This document shows positions 17,723-25,931 of a stretch of DNA of 64,000 nucleotides, piece by piece; within the stretch, counting starts at the first letter, position 1; each line of letters opens with the position of its first letter. This DNA is from Thermococcus argininiproducens (GTDB lineage Archaea > Methanobacteriota_B > Thermococci > Thermococcales > Thermococcaceae), in the NCBI RefSeq assembly GCF_023746595.1, contig NZ_CP080572.1:1410530-1474529 (forward strand), written 5' to 3'. The notes beneath the pieces are model-generated. The model did no database searches, was not told where the DNA came from, and worked only from the letters and a program-made list of their open reading frames with translations. The translations under genes and the position numbers were made by a program.

Positions 17723-18943
17723 TTAACTTTCTATTCTTTCTGCCAAGTTTAGCACAATTCTAAGTGTATTTTGGTCCCTCTCTACCCGGATCCATAAGCG
17801 GTTAAATTTTGATAAATCTTTGACGACTTCTGGGTTTTCTGTGAATCTTCTGTAAAAGTACTTCACAAATTCTGTGTGAAATGTGGGGGTGTAATAATCT
17901 ATGAAATTAGGCAGTTCAAGCTTCCAAGTACTTCTATTTGCATAGCCATATGGAAGATGAACTTTTTTATCAATATCAGAGATATAGAAATCCCTGCTTA
18001 GGTTTGGGTAATTTTCGAGAAATAATTCCATTAGATCGTTCGCCATTACTGCCAGGTTTGCTGATGTGAAGTCATAATTTCTATTCTTGAAGTCTTCAGC
18101 AAGCATTATTCCAATTATCTTTATTGTGAGGTTTTCGCCACTTTTCTGTATTTCGTACACTGTAGCGTTTGAAATAAGCAGTTTTTCTTCTCTATAAAGG
18201 GCCCACTTATTGTAATATGTGCCCAGATCCATGGGGGGCAAATTTTGATCCAAAAGGAAGTATTCGCCATCGATTTTAATTGCTCCTGCTGTATGTTTTG
18301 TACTTGAGTTTTCAAAGTTAATTTCAAATGCATATACTGGGGAATAGTCCATTTCTAGGAGTAGAGCTAGCGTTAAGATTGTGTAATCTGTACATATTCC
18401 TTTCCCTTTTTTGATAGTCTCATATGGAGTTTGGATTTCTGTTCCTTCTCCCCCTGTAACCCCAATAATAGTCCCGTTTTCAGAAATTTGTATTATTGGA
18501 GCTGGGAGGGAGGCTTTGTAGTGGTCATATTCGATGTTATTCTGAAGCCATTCTAGAATGCTCCACGCACTTTCTTGTACAGTTTGCCCCTTTAACTCTA
18601 TTGCAAGATAGGAGATTTTTGTTAGTTCATTTGAACTTAAGCCACATTTTAGGGCTTCTTTGAATATGTATCTCCAAATACTGGGACAGGTGCTCTCAGG
18701 TAAAGGAGTAGTAGTTTCTATAGTAGTTATAGTCGTAGTGATGCTTGTGCTTGTGGTTTCTATAGTGGTTTGTGAGGGTGTAGTGGTGGTAGTGGGGGAG
18801 GGGGTTGAGGTTGTTAAAGTCGGCAGCGGCTCTTTTGTCTCACCTTTTGTTCTGGTTGTAAAGTACCATGCACTAAAAGAGAGAAGAATCAATAGTATAA
18901 GTAATCCTGCTATGAGTTTTATTTTTGAAGTATCCTTAGACAA
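17723..18943 (-). CDS. Surface-anchored transglutaminase-like protein
   Basis: The 406-residue product starts at a TTG (18943) after GGAGG. An N-terminal membrane helix (about 9-30) is followed by a Thr/Ser/Pro linker (about 40-85) and a domain with transglutaminase-like core elements: Cys in KGKGICTDYT (about 182), His in KHTAGAIKI (about 216) and Asp in FLLDQNL (about 230). These fit a papain-like Cys-His-Asp triad; most archaeal relatives are unstudied proteases or cross-linking enzymes. The linker implies extracellular display. It is monocistronic. Confidence 0.8.
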   Translation of the reverse strand: MSKDTSKIKLIAGLLILLILLSFSAWYFTTRTKGETKEPLPTLTTSTPSPTTTTTPSQTTIETTSTSITTTITTIETTTPLPESTCPSIWRYIFKEALKCGLSSNELTKISYLAIELKGQTVQESAWSILEWLQNNIEYDHYKASLPAPIIQISENGTIIGVTGGEGTEIQTPYETIKKGKGICTDYTILTLALLLEMDYSPVYAFEINFENSSTKHTAGAIKIDGEYFLLDQNLPPMDLGTYYNKWALYREEKLLISNATVYEIQKSGENLTIKIIGIMLAEDFKNRNYDFTSANLAVMANDLMELFLENYPNLSRDFYISDIDKKVHLPYGYANRSTWKLELPNFIDYYTPTFHTEFVKYFYRRFTENPEVVKDLSKFNRLWIRVERDQNTLRIVLNLAERIES

Positions 18944-19169
18944 AGTGGTTGCCTCCTTTATTGTTCATCTTATAGGGTTAAGTATTCCTTTTATTTAACA
19001 ATTTTTGTATACTGTATGAAAAAGAAAAATATCCTGTCTTCTTGTCTCTATTGAAATCGCCACATTAAAGGAAGAATAAGTTACAAATTAGAAGTTTTTA
19101 CGTAAAACACATAGCTATGGGATAGAAACTTAGAAGTTTTTTTCATATTCAAATTTAAAGACCATAATC

Positions 19170-19178
19170 TTTTTAAAA
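19170..19178 (+). promoter_or_regulatory. TATA box of tRNA-Leu
   Basis: TTTTTAAAA about 40 nt upstream of the mature tRNA 5' end, implying a short 5' leader removed by RNase P. Confidence 0.45.
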
Positions 19179-19216
19179 CTAAGGGGATGTATAGAAAAAT
19201 GAACCCTGCGAAATGC

Positions 19217-19304
19217 GCGGGGGTTGCCGAGCCTGGTCAAAGGCGGTGGACTCAAGATCCACTCCCGTAGGGGTTCAGGGGTTCAAATCCCCTCCCCCGC
19301 ACCA
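19217..19304 (+). tRNA. tRNA-Leu (anticodon CAA)
   Basis: The acceptor stem GCGGGGG (19217-19223) pairs with CCCCCGC (19294-19300), then discriminator A and an encoded CCA. The D arm contains AGCCTGGTC, the anticodon stem is GTGGA/TCCAC with loop CTCAAGA (anticodon CAA, decoding UUG), a long variable arm marks it as a class II tRNA, and the T arm has GGTTCAAAT. No intron is visible. Confidence 0.95.
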
Positions 19305-19644
19305 TTAATATGCTCGAATGCTTTTCTCCTAGGTTTTCAAAATCTCTTGTCACATTTACAATTTTCAAATATTCATGAAATATCTTCAATTTATTGACAG
19401 CTTTAAAGAAGTTTTTTTCAAAAATTCGATAACTCTTTCAATATGTCATCGAATTCTAAATTCAAGGTTATATTATTTTGATATTTATCAAATATTTATT
19501 GAGTATTAAATATTTTCAAAAATAGTGCCAATATTTAAAAATAACCAAAGTTGAGTACTGACACTATGACAATTAAATATGCAAAAAGAATTAAATACTT
19601 AGTAATAGCAACAATATGACGAAAATCTACTGGAGGGTTTAAAT
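19305..19644. other. AT-rich regulatory region upstream of the TRAP operon
   Basis: This 340-bp gap contains no ORF. It is extremely AT-rich with many ATATTT/AAATAT words, the perfect 9-bp inverted repeat listed separately, a candidate TATA box AATTAAATAC (about 19589-19598) and a strong TGGAGGG site at about 19630 before dctP. Confidence 0.5.
19490..19515. promoter_or_regulatory. Inverted repeat, candidate operator of the TRAP transporter operon
   Basis: AAATATTTA (19490-19498) and TAAATATTT (19507-19515) form a perfect 9-bp inverted repeat with an 8-nt spacer, about 80 bp before the candidate TATA box. In AT-rich DNA this could be chance, but its symmetry suits a dimeric activator or repressor. 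Confidence 0.35.
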
Positions 19645-20769
19645 ATGTTGCGAAAAATCTCTTTTGGAAAAAATTTGGTATTTGGATTGATTGCCTTGGT
19701 GGTCCTGTCCTTCGTGGCAGGATGTATTGGGGGACAAACACAACCTTCAGAAACCCAAACTGCTCCGACAGAAACGTATGAGTTCAAAATGGCTACGTTC
19801 TATCTAGCCGGTGACCCAGGATTTGAAATTGCTCAACATTTTGCTGACACAGTTGAAAAAATGTCCAATGGCAGGATAAAAATTGAGGTATATCAGGCAG
19901 GAGAGCTTGGTTTCCCCGTAACTGAAATCGTGGACTCCACAGCCAATGGCGTGGTTGATATGGCTATATTCTATAGTAGCTATTTAGCCTCTCAAGACCC
20001 AATTATGGCTCTTTCTGGAGGTAAACCAGGACCACTCTCAAACCCATATGAGGTTTTCTTCCAAGTAAAAGGTGTTGAAGACCTCATTAAAGCCACATTT
20101 GAAAAGTTTGGAGTGGTTTATATAGGACCAATGATATATGGAGAGCCAGAAATTCTCGTTACAACAACTCCTATAAACAAACTCGATGACCTAAATGGTA
20201 AAATCTTAAGGTCTTCTGGTATGGCAGCGGTATTTTATAATACCCTCGGTGCTCAGGCCATGATGATGGCTTCTGGAGAACTTTACCAAGCTCTACAGCT
20301 TGGAACAATAGACGGTCTTGAGTGGACAGACTATACTGCCGATTATAAGATGGGTTTCCATGAGGTTGCTAAGTATGTTCTTGAGCCAACTCCGGGTGTA
20401 AACTTGCACAGCGAAGCAACCATCCACGCTTACTTGATAATTAACCCAGCAGTATGGGAGAAACTCCCAGAAGACTTGAAGGAGATCATTAGAGCTGCCA
20501 ACATGGAGACTTACCTCTGGGGTAGCCACTATGTTAACTCATTAAACAGAGAGTACAGAACCAAGTGGGTTGAAGCAGGTGCTACAATCACCAGACTACC
20601 ACCTGAAGACAATGCAAAGGTAATTGAAACTGCAATGGGCTTATATGTTGAATATGCCAAAAAGAGCCCAGAGGCCCGTGAATACGTCACCAGACTTGTT
20701 GAAATCTGGAGAGAACTGGGTCACGAGGACTGGGCTAATGCATTAGATGCCGCTTTAAAGCAAGGCTAA
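19645..20769 (+). CDS. dctP: TRAP transporter substrate-binding lipoprotein, DctP family
   Basis: The 374-residue product has a signal helix and lipobox VAGC (Cys about 27), then the DctP fold: FKMATFYLAGDPGFEIAQHF near the N-terminus, GELGFPVTEIVDSTANG (about 92) and LRSSGMAAVFYNTLGAQ (about 190) with the Arg that usually binds the substrate carboxylate, then SGELYQALQLGTIDGLEWTD. It delivers an organic acid to DctQM. The presence of dctQ and dctM directly downstream supports the call. Substrate unknown. Confidence 0.92.
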   Translation: MLRKISFGKNLVFGLIALVVLSFVAGCIGGQTQPSETQTAPTETYEFKMATFYLAGDPGFEIAQHFADTVEKMSNGRIKIEVYQAGELGFPVTEIVDSTANGVVDMAIFYSSYLASQDPIMALSGGKPGPLSNPYEVFFQVKGVEDLIKATFEKFGVVYIGPMIYGEPEILVTTTPINKLDDLNGKILRSSGMAAVFYNTLGAQAMMMASGELYQALQLGTIDGLEWTDYTADYKMGFHEVAKYVLEPTPGVNLHSEATIHAYLIINPAVWEKLPEDLKEIIRAANMETYLWGSHYVNSLNREYRTKWVEAGATITRLPPEDNAKVIETAMGLYVEYAKKSPEAREYVTRLVEIWRELGHEDWANALDAALKQG

Positions 20770-20785
20770 AAAGAGGTGATTAACC

Positions 20786-21268
20786 TTGGATCTAATAAGC
20801 AGGATTAATTCCAAACTTTCTTTTTTTATTATGTATTCTACGTTGATTATAACCCTGGTTGTAGTATACGAAGTGGGCACGAGATACTTCTTGCACAGAG
20901 CAGATTCTAGAGCTATCTTTGTCTCTGTATGGCTTTATGGAATGTTATTTGCTCTAGGAGGGGCATACACCCTACGAGAAGGCGGGCATGTATCAGTGGA
21001 TATAATATATAGAAAAGTGCCAGAAACACTTAGAAAAATATTAGATATCGTGGATATTGGTATAGTGTTCATTTCTGGAGTTATATTGGTTCTAGTAGGA
21101 GCCCCAATTGCATGGAGATCATTCATGATTAGAGAAGTAGACTCTAGTTTGGGAATAGTTTTTGCCCCCCCGATATGGTGGTACAAGTGGGTTGCTGTAA
21201 TATCAGTGGTCCTTATAACGCTCCAAACCATTCCAATGATGTTAGAGAAGATTAAGCAATGGAGGTGA
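20786..21268 (+). CDS. dctQ: TRAP transporter small permease, DctQ family
   Basis: The 160-residue protein has four hydrophobic segments (about 12-30, 45-62, 85-108, 126-148), the usual DctQ layout, with the REGGHVSVD motif (about 64-72) typical of the family. The start is a TTG at 20786, preceded by GAGGTGA at 8 nt. It links DctP to DctM and lies 16 bp after dctP and 6 bp before dctM. Confidence 0.9.
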   Translation: MDLISRINSKLSFFIMYSTLIITLVVVYEVGTRYFLHRADSRAIFVSVWLYGMLFALGGAYTLREGGHVSVDIIYRKVPETLRKILDIVDIGIVFISGVILVLVGAPIAWRSFMIREVDSSLGIVFAPPIWWYKWVAVISVVLITLQTIPMMLEKIKQWR

Positions 21269-21274
21269 CTCATC

Positions 21275-22588
21275 ATGGCTAACATGCTTATGCCATTTGT
21301 AATGTTCCTGTTCCTCTTTGGACTTATATTGTTAAATGTACCGGTAGCTTTTGCACTGTTCTTCACTTCGATGGTATTTGGGTTGATTTTCTGGGGATGG
21401 AATGGTTTGTATGTCACTTTTCAAGGAGTATGGAGCTTAATGAATAATTGGGCTCTTGTAGCTTTACCCCTGTTTGTGTTCATGTCCGCGCTTCTTGAGA
21501 AGAGTGGTGTAGCTGATGAGTTATTTACTACCTTCTATAAGCTTTTGGGTAGAATTAGGGGTTCTTTGGCAGTGATAGCGATAATTTTGGGTTATACTAT
21601 TGGGGCAATGTCCGGAGTTATAGCAGCTGCCATAGCCAGTTTGGCACTAATTATATATCCTCTTATGGTTAGACATGGATACGATAAGAAGCTCGCCATA
21701 GGTTCAATACTAGCAGCTGGTACACTTCCCCAAGTGGTTCCTCCAAGTTTTAATATGATCGTTTATGGTTCTGTTGCTGGAGTTTCTGTTGGAAAACTCT
21801 TTGCTGGTGGACTTGGAGTCGGTACAGTCATGGCCTTGGTCTTCAGTATTTATGTGCTTGTATGGAGTCACTTAAACAAAGACAAAGTACCAGTATTTGC
21901 TGAGGAGGAGATCACTCTCAAAGAAAAGATAATCTCACTTAAATACCTAATTGGGCCGCTTGCTATAATACTTGGTGTACTTGGGTCAATATTCACAGGA
22001 ATAGCAACGCCAACAGAAGCTTCTGGTGTAGGAGCATTCTTGAGTCTAATCTATGTTACTGTGAGAAGAAAACTAAATAGGAAAGTCATGGAGGACTCGT
22101 TGCTGGTTACATTAAAAGTGACTTCTATGGCATGTTGGATAATGGCTGGGGGCTCAGCATTTAGTTCAGTTTTCAGTGGAATTGGAGGCAAGAGGTTAGT
22201 GGTTGATCTGCTTATGTCACTTCCAGCAGCAAAAGTTACAGTTCTAATATTTTCACTAGCCTTAATATTCTTCCTTGGAATGTTCGTAGATCCAGTCTCA
22301 ATCATAATGATAATGACTCCAATACTAACACCAGCAGTTACTAACTTGGGCTATGACCCTCTATGGTGGGGTGTGGCATTTACCTCAATGCTCCTGGTCT
22401 CGTATCTTACTCCTCCAGTAGGGCTTGGACTATACTACTTTAAAGGGGCTATTGATGAAGTTTCAATGGACGAGATATATCAAGCAGTGCTTCCATTTAT
22501 CGTATTGCAAGTGATAGCAATAGTCATTATAATTCTAAAACCGGAAATAGTCCTATGGTTCATAAAGACCCTATCGAGAGGAGGATAA
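21275..22588 (+). CDS. dctM: TRAP transporter large permease, DctM family
   Basis: The 437-residue membrane protein has about 12 hydrophobic segments and the DctM signatures: YTIGAMSGVIAAAIASLAL, GTLPQVVPPSFNMIVYG, GIATPTEASGVGAF and LTPPVGLGLYY. DctM is the sodium-coupled transport channel of TRAP systems. Length is typical. DctP-type TRAP systems are far commoner in bacteria, so this operon may have been acquired horizontally (inference). A U-run follows the stop. Confidence 0.92.
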   Translation: MANMLMPFVMFLFLFGLILLNVPVAFALFFTSMVFGLIFWGWNGLYVTFQGVWSLMNNWALVALPLFVFMSALLEKSGVADELFTTFYKLLGRIRGSLAVIAIILGYTIGAMSGVIAAAIASLALIIYPLMVRHGYDKKLAIGSILAAGTLPQVVPPSFNMIVYGSVAGVSVGKLFAGGLGVGTVMALVFSIYVLVWSHLNKDKVPVFAEEEITLKEKIISLKYLIGPLAIILGVLGSIFTGIATPTEASGVGAFLSLIYVTVRRKLNRKVMEDSLLVTLKVTSMACWIMAGGSAFSSVFSGIGGKRLVVDLLMSLPAAKVTVLIFSLALIFFLGMFVDPVSIIMIMTPILTPAVTNLGYDPLWWGVAFTSMLLVSYLTPPVGLGLYYFKGAIDEVSMDEIYQAVLPFIVLQVIAIVIIILKPEIVLWFIKTLSRGG

Positions 22589-22604
22589 ATTTCACCAATC
22601 CCCT

Positions 22605-22618
22605 TATTCTATTTTTTG
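22605..22618 (+). terminator. U-rich terminator after dctM
   Basis: A T-run (TTTTTT at 22612-22617) follows a pyrimidine-rich stretch shortly after the dctM stop, consistent with archaeal aCPSF1-dependent U-tract termination. Confidence 0.4.
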
Positions 22619-22696
22619 TTCCTTAAGTAGAACCAGAATTTTTTGTGAAGAATAAACTCTAAAAGCTCTAAGTGTAATTTTTCTGTGGTGAGGAGA

Positions 22697-23284
22697 ATGA
22701 TAATCTATGAACCTATAATGCTCGCAATTCCGCTTGCAGAAGAAGTGAAGACCCATCTTATAAAAACTAAAAGGGTCCCCACTGAAGGGGAACTCAAGAA
22801 AATTCTAGAGAAGTTAGGTCTCAAACCATTCTGTTCAGATAAAAAATTGCATATCTATAAAGGAAAACATATTTTGGTAATTGTTTTCCTTCTAAAAGAG
22901 TATATCACAGTTGATATTCTTCCTCTTTCAGGCGTTTTAAGCGATGGTATAGAAGTCGCTGTATATCACGACAAACACCTTAAGGCATATATAATTGAGA
23001 TTATTCCAGCCAATGAACTAGGGTTTGAAGGAAATATTGGTCTAGAACCCGTTATTGTAGATGCCGATACATTCGAATTAAAGAGCACTCCGGTATTAGG
23101 ATATTTTAAAGAAGAGGGAGATGAAGTCTTTTTAATAGTGGAGGAGGATGTTTATAGAATTTGGAAGGAGAGTGGAAAACTAGACATTTGTCCGATATGT
23201 GGAGCTAAAAACCTAGTGTGGAAAGGAAAACAAGCTTACTGTACGTCTTGTGGATTTGGGATAAAGGTGATGAGATATGAGTAG
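22697..23284 (+). CDS. Protein with C-terminal zinc ribbon, unknown function
   Basis: I place the start at the ATG 22697 (195 residues) because GGTGAGG lies just upstream; an in-frame GTG at 22685 is less likely. The N-terminal part (1-165) looks alpha/beta and contains no motif I can identify. The C-terminus has CPICG...CTSCG, a four-cysteine zinc ribbon (about 167-188). It overlaps the aldolase gene by 8 bp, so the two are translationally coupled. It may be a Thermococcales-specific family. Confidence 0.75.
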   Translation: MIIYEPIMLAIPLAEEVKTHLIKTKRVPTEGELKKILEKLGLKPFCSDKKLHIYKGKHILVIVFLLKEYITVDILPLSGVLSDGIEVAVYHDKHLKAYIIEIIPANELGFEGNIGLEPVIVDADTFELKSTPVLGYFKEEGDEVFLIVEEDVYRIWKESGKLDICPICGAKNLVWKGKQAYCTSCGFGIKVMRYE

Positions 23285-23840
23285 GCTTGTCAAAAGCATT
23301 ATAGAGAAATATTCCCATTTAGCACATGAAAGAGGTCTAACTGCAGCTTTTGGGGGAAATTTGAGCATCCTATTCAATGGAAAAATATTCATAAAGGCTA
23401 CGGGATCTGTGATGGATGATCTTACCCCAGAACAGGTAGCAATAATAGACCTAGAAGGTAATCCTTTGAATCCCATTCGTCCATCTTCTGAGTGGAAGCT
23501 TCATGTAGAAGTGTATAAACGAAGAAAAGACGTTAAAGCAATAGCACATCTTCATCCCCCTTATTCTATAATCTCCTCAACCAAAGTCAAGGAAGAGCTT
23601 CTGATAATAACACCCGAAGCTGAGGTATATCTGAAGAAGATACCAATAGTTCCGTTTAAACCTGCAGGGAGTTGGGAATTAGCTAGAGAAACGGCAAAAT
23701 ATCTGGAGACGTATGATGCAGTTATTATGGAGAATCACGGAGTAGTGACTGTGGGAAAGAGTTTAAGAGAGGCGTATTATAAGGTAGAATTAGTGGAAGA
23801 AAGCGCAAAGTTATGGTATTTAAAAGAGAAAGGCATGTAA
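23277..23840 (+). CDS. Class II aldolase/adducin-family protein
   Basis: The 187-residue product shows the class II aldolase core: GGNLS (phosphate-binding, about 23-27), HLHPPY (zinc ligands, about 92-97) and ENHGVV (third zinc ligand, about 155-160), with a likely catalytic Glu in TPEAEVY. Relatives include L-fuculose-1-phosphate aldolase and related sugar-phosphate aldolases; the exact substrate cannot be read from sequence. It starts inside the upstream zinc-ribbon gene and ends 1 bp from the convergent UPF0147 gene. Confidence 0.85.
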   Translation: MSRLVKSIIEKYSHLAHERGLTAAFGGNLSILFNGKIFIKATGSVMDDLTPEQVAIIDLEGNPLNPIRPSSEWKLHVEVYKRRKDVKAIAHLHPPYSIISSTKVKEELLIITPEAEVYLKKIPIVPFKPAGSWELARETAKYLETYDAVIMENHGVVTVGKSLREAYYKVELVEESAKLWYLKEKGM

Positions 23841-23841
23841 A

Positions 23842-24102
23842 TCATTTGATTTGCTCCAAAGCTCCTAAAACTTCCCATATTATCGTTCTTGTGTGCATCG
23901 GCATATTGGGATCTTCACTAATTTCTTCAAGAATTGCAATTGCATCTGCAGCTCTTACAGTTGGCTCTTTATTAGTGTCCATCAAGCTTTCTATAGCCTT
24001 CTCAGCGGCTCTTCTAATATTTCTAGGTACTATTGTGTCTTGGACAACTTGTTCCCTCAGAACCTGGACAATTTGTTGAATTCTTACTTCTACGTCACTC
24101 AT
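23842..24102 (-). CDS. UPF0147 family protein
   Basis: The 86-residue all-helical protein matches the archaeal UPF0147 family: REQVVQDTIVPRNIRRAAE in the middle and VRAADAIAILEEISEDPNMP towards the C-terminus. Function unknown. Start: ATG at 24102 after GGGGGTG. It is convergent with the aldolase gene, with almost no spacer between the two stops. Confidence 0.85.
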   Translation of the reverse strand: MSDVEVRIQQIVQVLREQVVQDTIVPRNIRRAAEKAIESLMDTNKEPTVRAADAIAILEEISEDPNMPMHTRTIIWEVLGALEQIK

Positions 24103-24189
24103 TTTTTCACCCCCGATTTAATAAGAATCGGTAACTAAAACTTCTCCACCATATATTGAACCTTGGTTATTAAAACCTTTTCGGTGTTT

Positions 24190-24729
24190 TTAGTATTCAA
24201 CACCTTTTCTGGCCGATATTCCTTTTTGGTATGGGTGTTTTATTTCTTTCATTTCGGTCACGTAGTCTGCAGTCTCAAAAAGCTCTTTTGGACAGTATCT
24301 CCCTGTGAGTACTACTTCGGTGTTTGAGGCTTTTTCTTTTATGAGTTCTATAACCTCATCAACTTTAATCATCCTGAAACCTAAGGCCACACATATTTCG
24401 TCTAGAATTACGAGATCCCACTCTCCACTTCTCACAACCTCTTTTGCTCTTCTTAATGCCCTTCTTGCAGCTTCAATTTCTTCAGGTTCGGGCTTTCCAT
24501 GGACGAATTTGGGGAGTCCGTAAGCTTCCAATACAATTCCACACTCTAGGGCTTTTTTCTGTTCGCCATAAACACTAGGAGATTTTAAAAATTGTATTAT
24601 AATGACTTTTCCCCCATTCCCAAGCATTCTAAGGGCTAAGCCCAATGCAGCTGTGGTTTTTCCTTTTCCGTCCCCTGTATAGATGTGGACTAGACCCAGT
24701 TTTTCTTTCCATTCTCCCACGGTTTTCAC
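24190..24729 (-). CDS. Cob(I)alamin adenosyltransferase, CobA/BtuR type
   Basis: The 179-residue protein has the CobA-type P-loop YTGDGKGKTTAA (about 17-28), QFLKSPSVYGE, and the Walker B-like DLVILDEICVAL (about 106-117). It transfers the adenosyl group of ATP to cob(I)alamin to form adenosylcobalamin, the cofactor of B12-dependent enzymes. No cobalamin genes are adjacent, so it probably acts in corrinoid salvage. The start may be GTG at 24729 or at 24720. Confidence 0.9.
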   Translation of the reverse strand: MKTVGEWKEKLGLVHIYTGDGKGKTTAALGLALRMLGNGGKVIIIQFLKSPSVYGEQKKALECGIVLEAYGLPKFVHGKPEPEEIEAARRALRRAKEVVRSGEWDLVILDEICVALGFRMIKVDEVIELIKEKASNTEVVLTGRYCPKELFETADYVTEMKEIKHPYQKGISARKGVEY

Positions 24730-24811
24730 CAGTTTAACTTAGTATTGGAGTATTTATCCATTATGGAATAGCTTTTATCTTTTGTTGTTACACTTTCTTT
24801 GGTGGGAGGTT

Positions 24812-25900
24812 ATGAAGGCCATAGAACTTGGAATCCGAATAGGGACTCTTGAACATGGGAAAATGAATTCTATTACTGATGTTAAGGGGGTCAAAGTGGG
24901 GCATGTTACATTAATTTGGGGAGAGGGCAAGCTTATACCTGGAAAAGGTCCTGTTAGAACAGGAGTAACTGCTATACTTCCGCATGATGGCAATATTTAC
25001 AAGGAAAAGGTTTTAGCAGGAGTTTTTGTTATGAATGGGTATGCGAAGCCAGTAGGACTCATCCAAGTGATGGAACTAGGAACCATTGAAACTCCAATAC
25101 TTCTAACAAATACGTTAAGTGTTGGGGTGGTTACAGATGCTCTTATTGAATATATGCTAAAAGAAAATGAAGATATTGGAGTAACCACAGGATCAGTTAA
25201 CCCTATTGTCATGGAATGTAATGACTCATACTTAAATGATATCCGAGGAAGACACGTGAAAAAAGAACACGCGTTTGATGCGATTGAAAGCGCTAATAAG
25301 TATTTTAAAGAAGGGTCAGTTGGAGCTGGGACTGGGATGAGTGCTTTTGAGTTTAAGGGGGGAATTGGCTCATCTTCTAGGATTGTTGAGATAGCAGGAG
25401 AGGAATATAATGTTGGGGCATTGGTTCTGAGTAACTTTGGGAAAAGGGAGGATTTAACCATAGCTGGAGTCCCCGTTGGTATGGAATTAAAAGACTGGCC
25501 TGGAAGAGGTGGAAACGAAAAAGGCAGTATTATAATGGTAATTGCTACTGATGCTCCATTAAATTCCCGACAACTAGGTAGAGTTGCAAAGAGGGCTATT
25601 GTTGGACTTGCGAGAACTGGAGGTTACGCTTACAATGGAAGCGGGGATATCACCCTTGCATTTTCAACAGCCCAAAAAATTCCCCATCACATGGAAAAAC
25701 CTTTAAAACTAGATGTTCTTTCTGATAGTTCCCTTTCCATGTTATTCAAAGCTACCGCTGAAGCAGTAGAAGAAGCCATAATAAACTCTCTACTTCAGGC
25801 AGAAACGATGATAGGTAGGGATGGCCATATAAGGCATGCTCTCCCCAAAGACAAAGTTCTAGAGATCATGGAGAAATATGGACGACTTGAGAGGAGCTAA
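24812..25900 (+). CDS. P1-family (DmpA-like) aminopeptidase
   Basis: I choose the ATG at 24812 (362 residues) because GGGAGGT lies 3-8 nt upstream. The protein matches the DmpA/P1 family of self-processing N-terminal nucleophile hydrolases: NSITDVKGVKVGH, NTLSVGVVTDAL, GSVGAGTGMSAFEFKGGIG and the processing site EKG-SIIMVIATDAPL, where the Ser after Gly (about residue 240) becomes the nucleophile. Members remove N-terminal or beta-amino residues from peptides. This fits peptide-based metabolism. Confidence 0.88.
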   Translation: MKAIELGIRIGTLEHGKMNSITDVKGVKVGHVTLIWGEGKLIPGKGPVRTGVTAILPHDGNIYKEKVLAGVFVMNGYAKPVGLIQVMELGTIETPILLTNTLSVGVVTDALIEYMLKENEDIGVTTGSVNPIVMECNDSYLNDIRGRHVKKEHAFDAIESANKYFKEGSVGAGTGMSAFEFKGGIGSSSRIVEIAGEEYNVGALVLSNFGKREDLTIAGVPVGMELKDWPGRGGNEKGSIIMVIATDAPLNSRQLGRVAKRAIVGLARTGGYAYNGSGDITLAFSTAQKIPHHMEKPLKLDVLSDSSLSMLFKATAEAVEEAIINSLLQAETMIGRDGHIRHALPKDKVLEIMEKYGRLERS

Positions 25901-25931
25901 GTTTTTATGTTCTTTCTGAAATTATTTTTAG

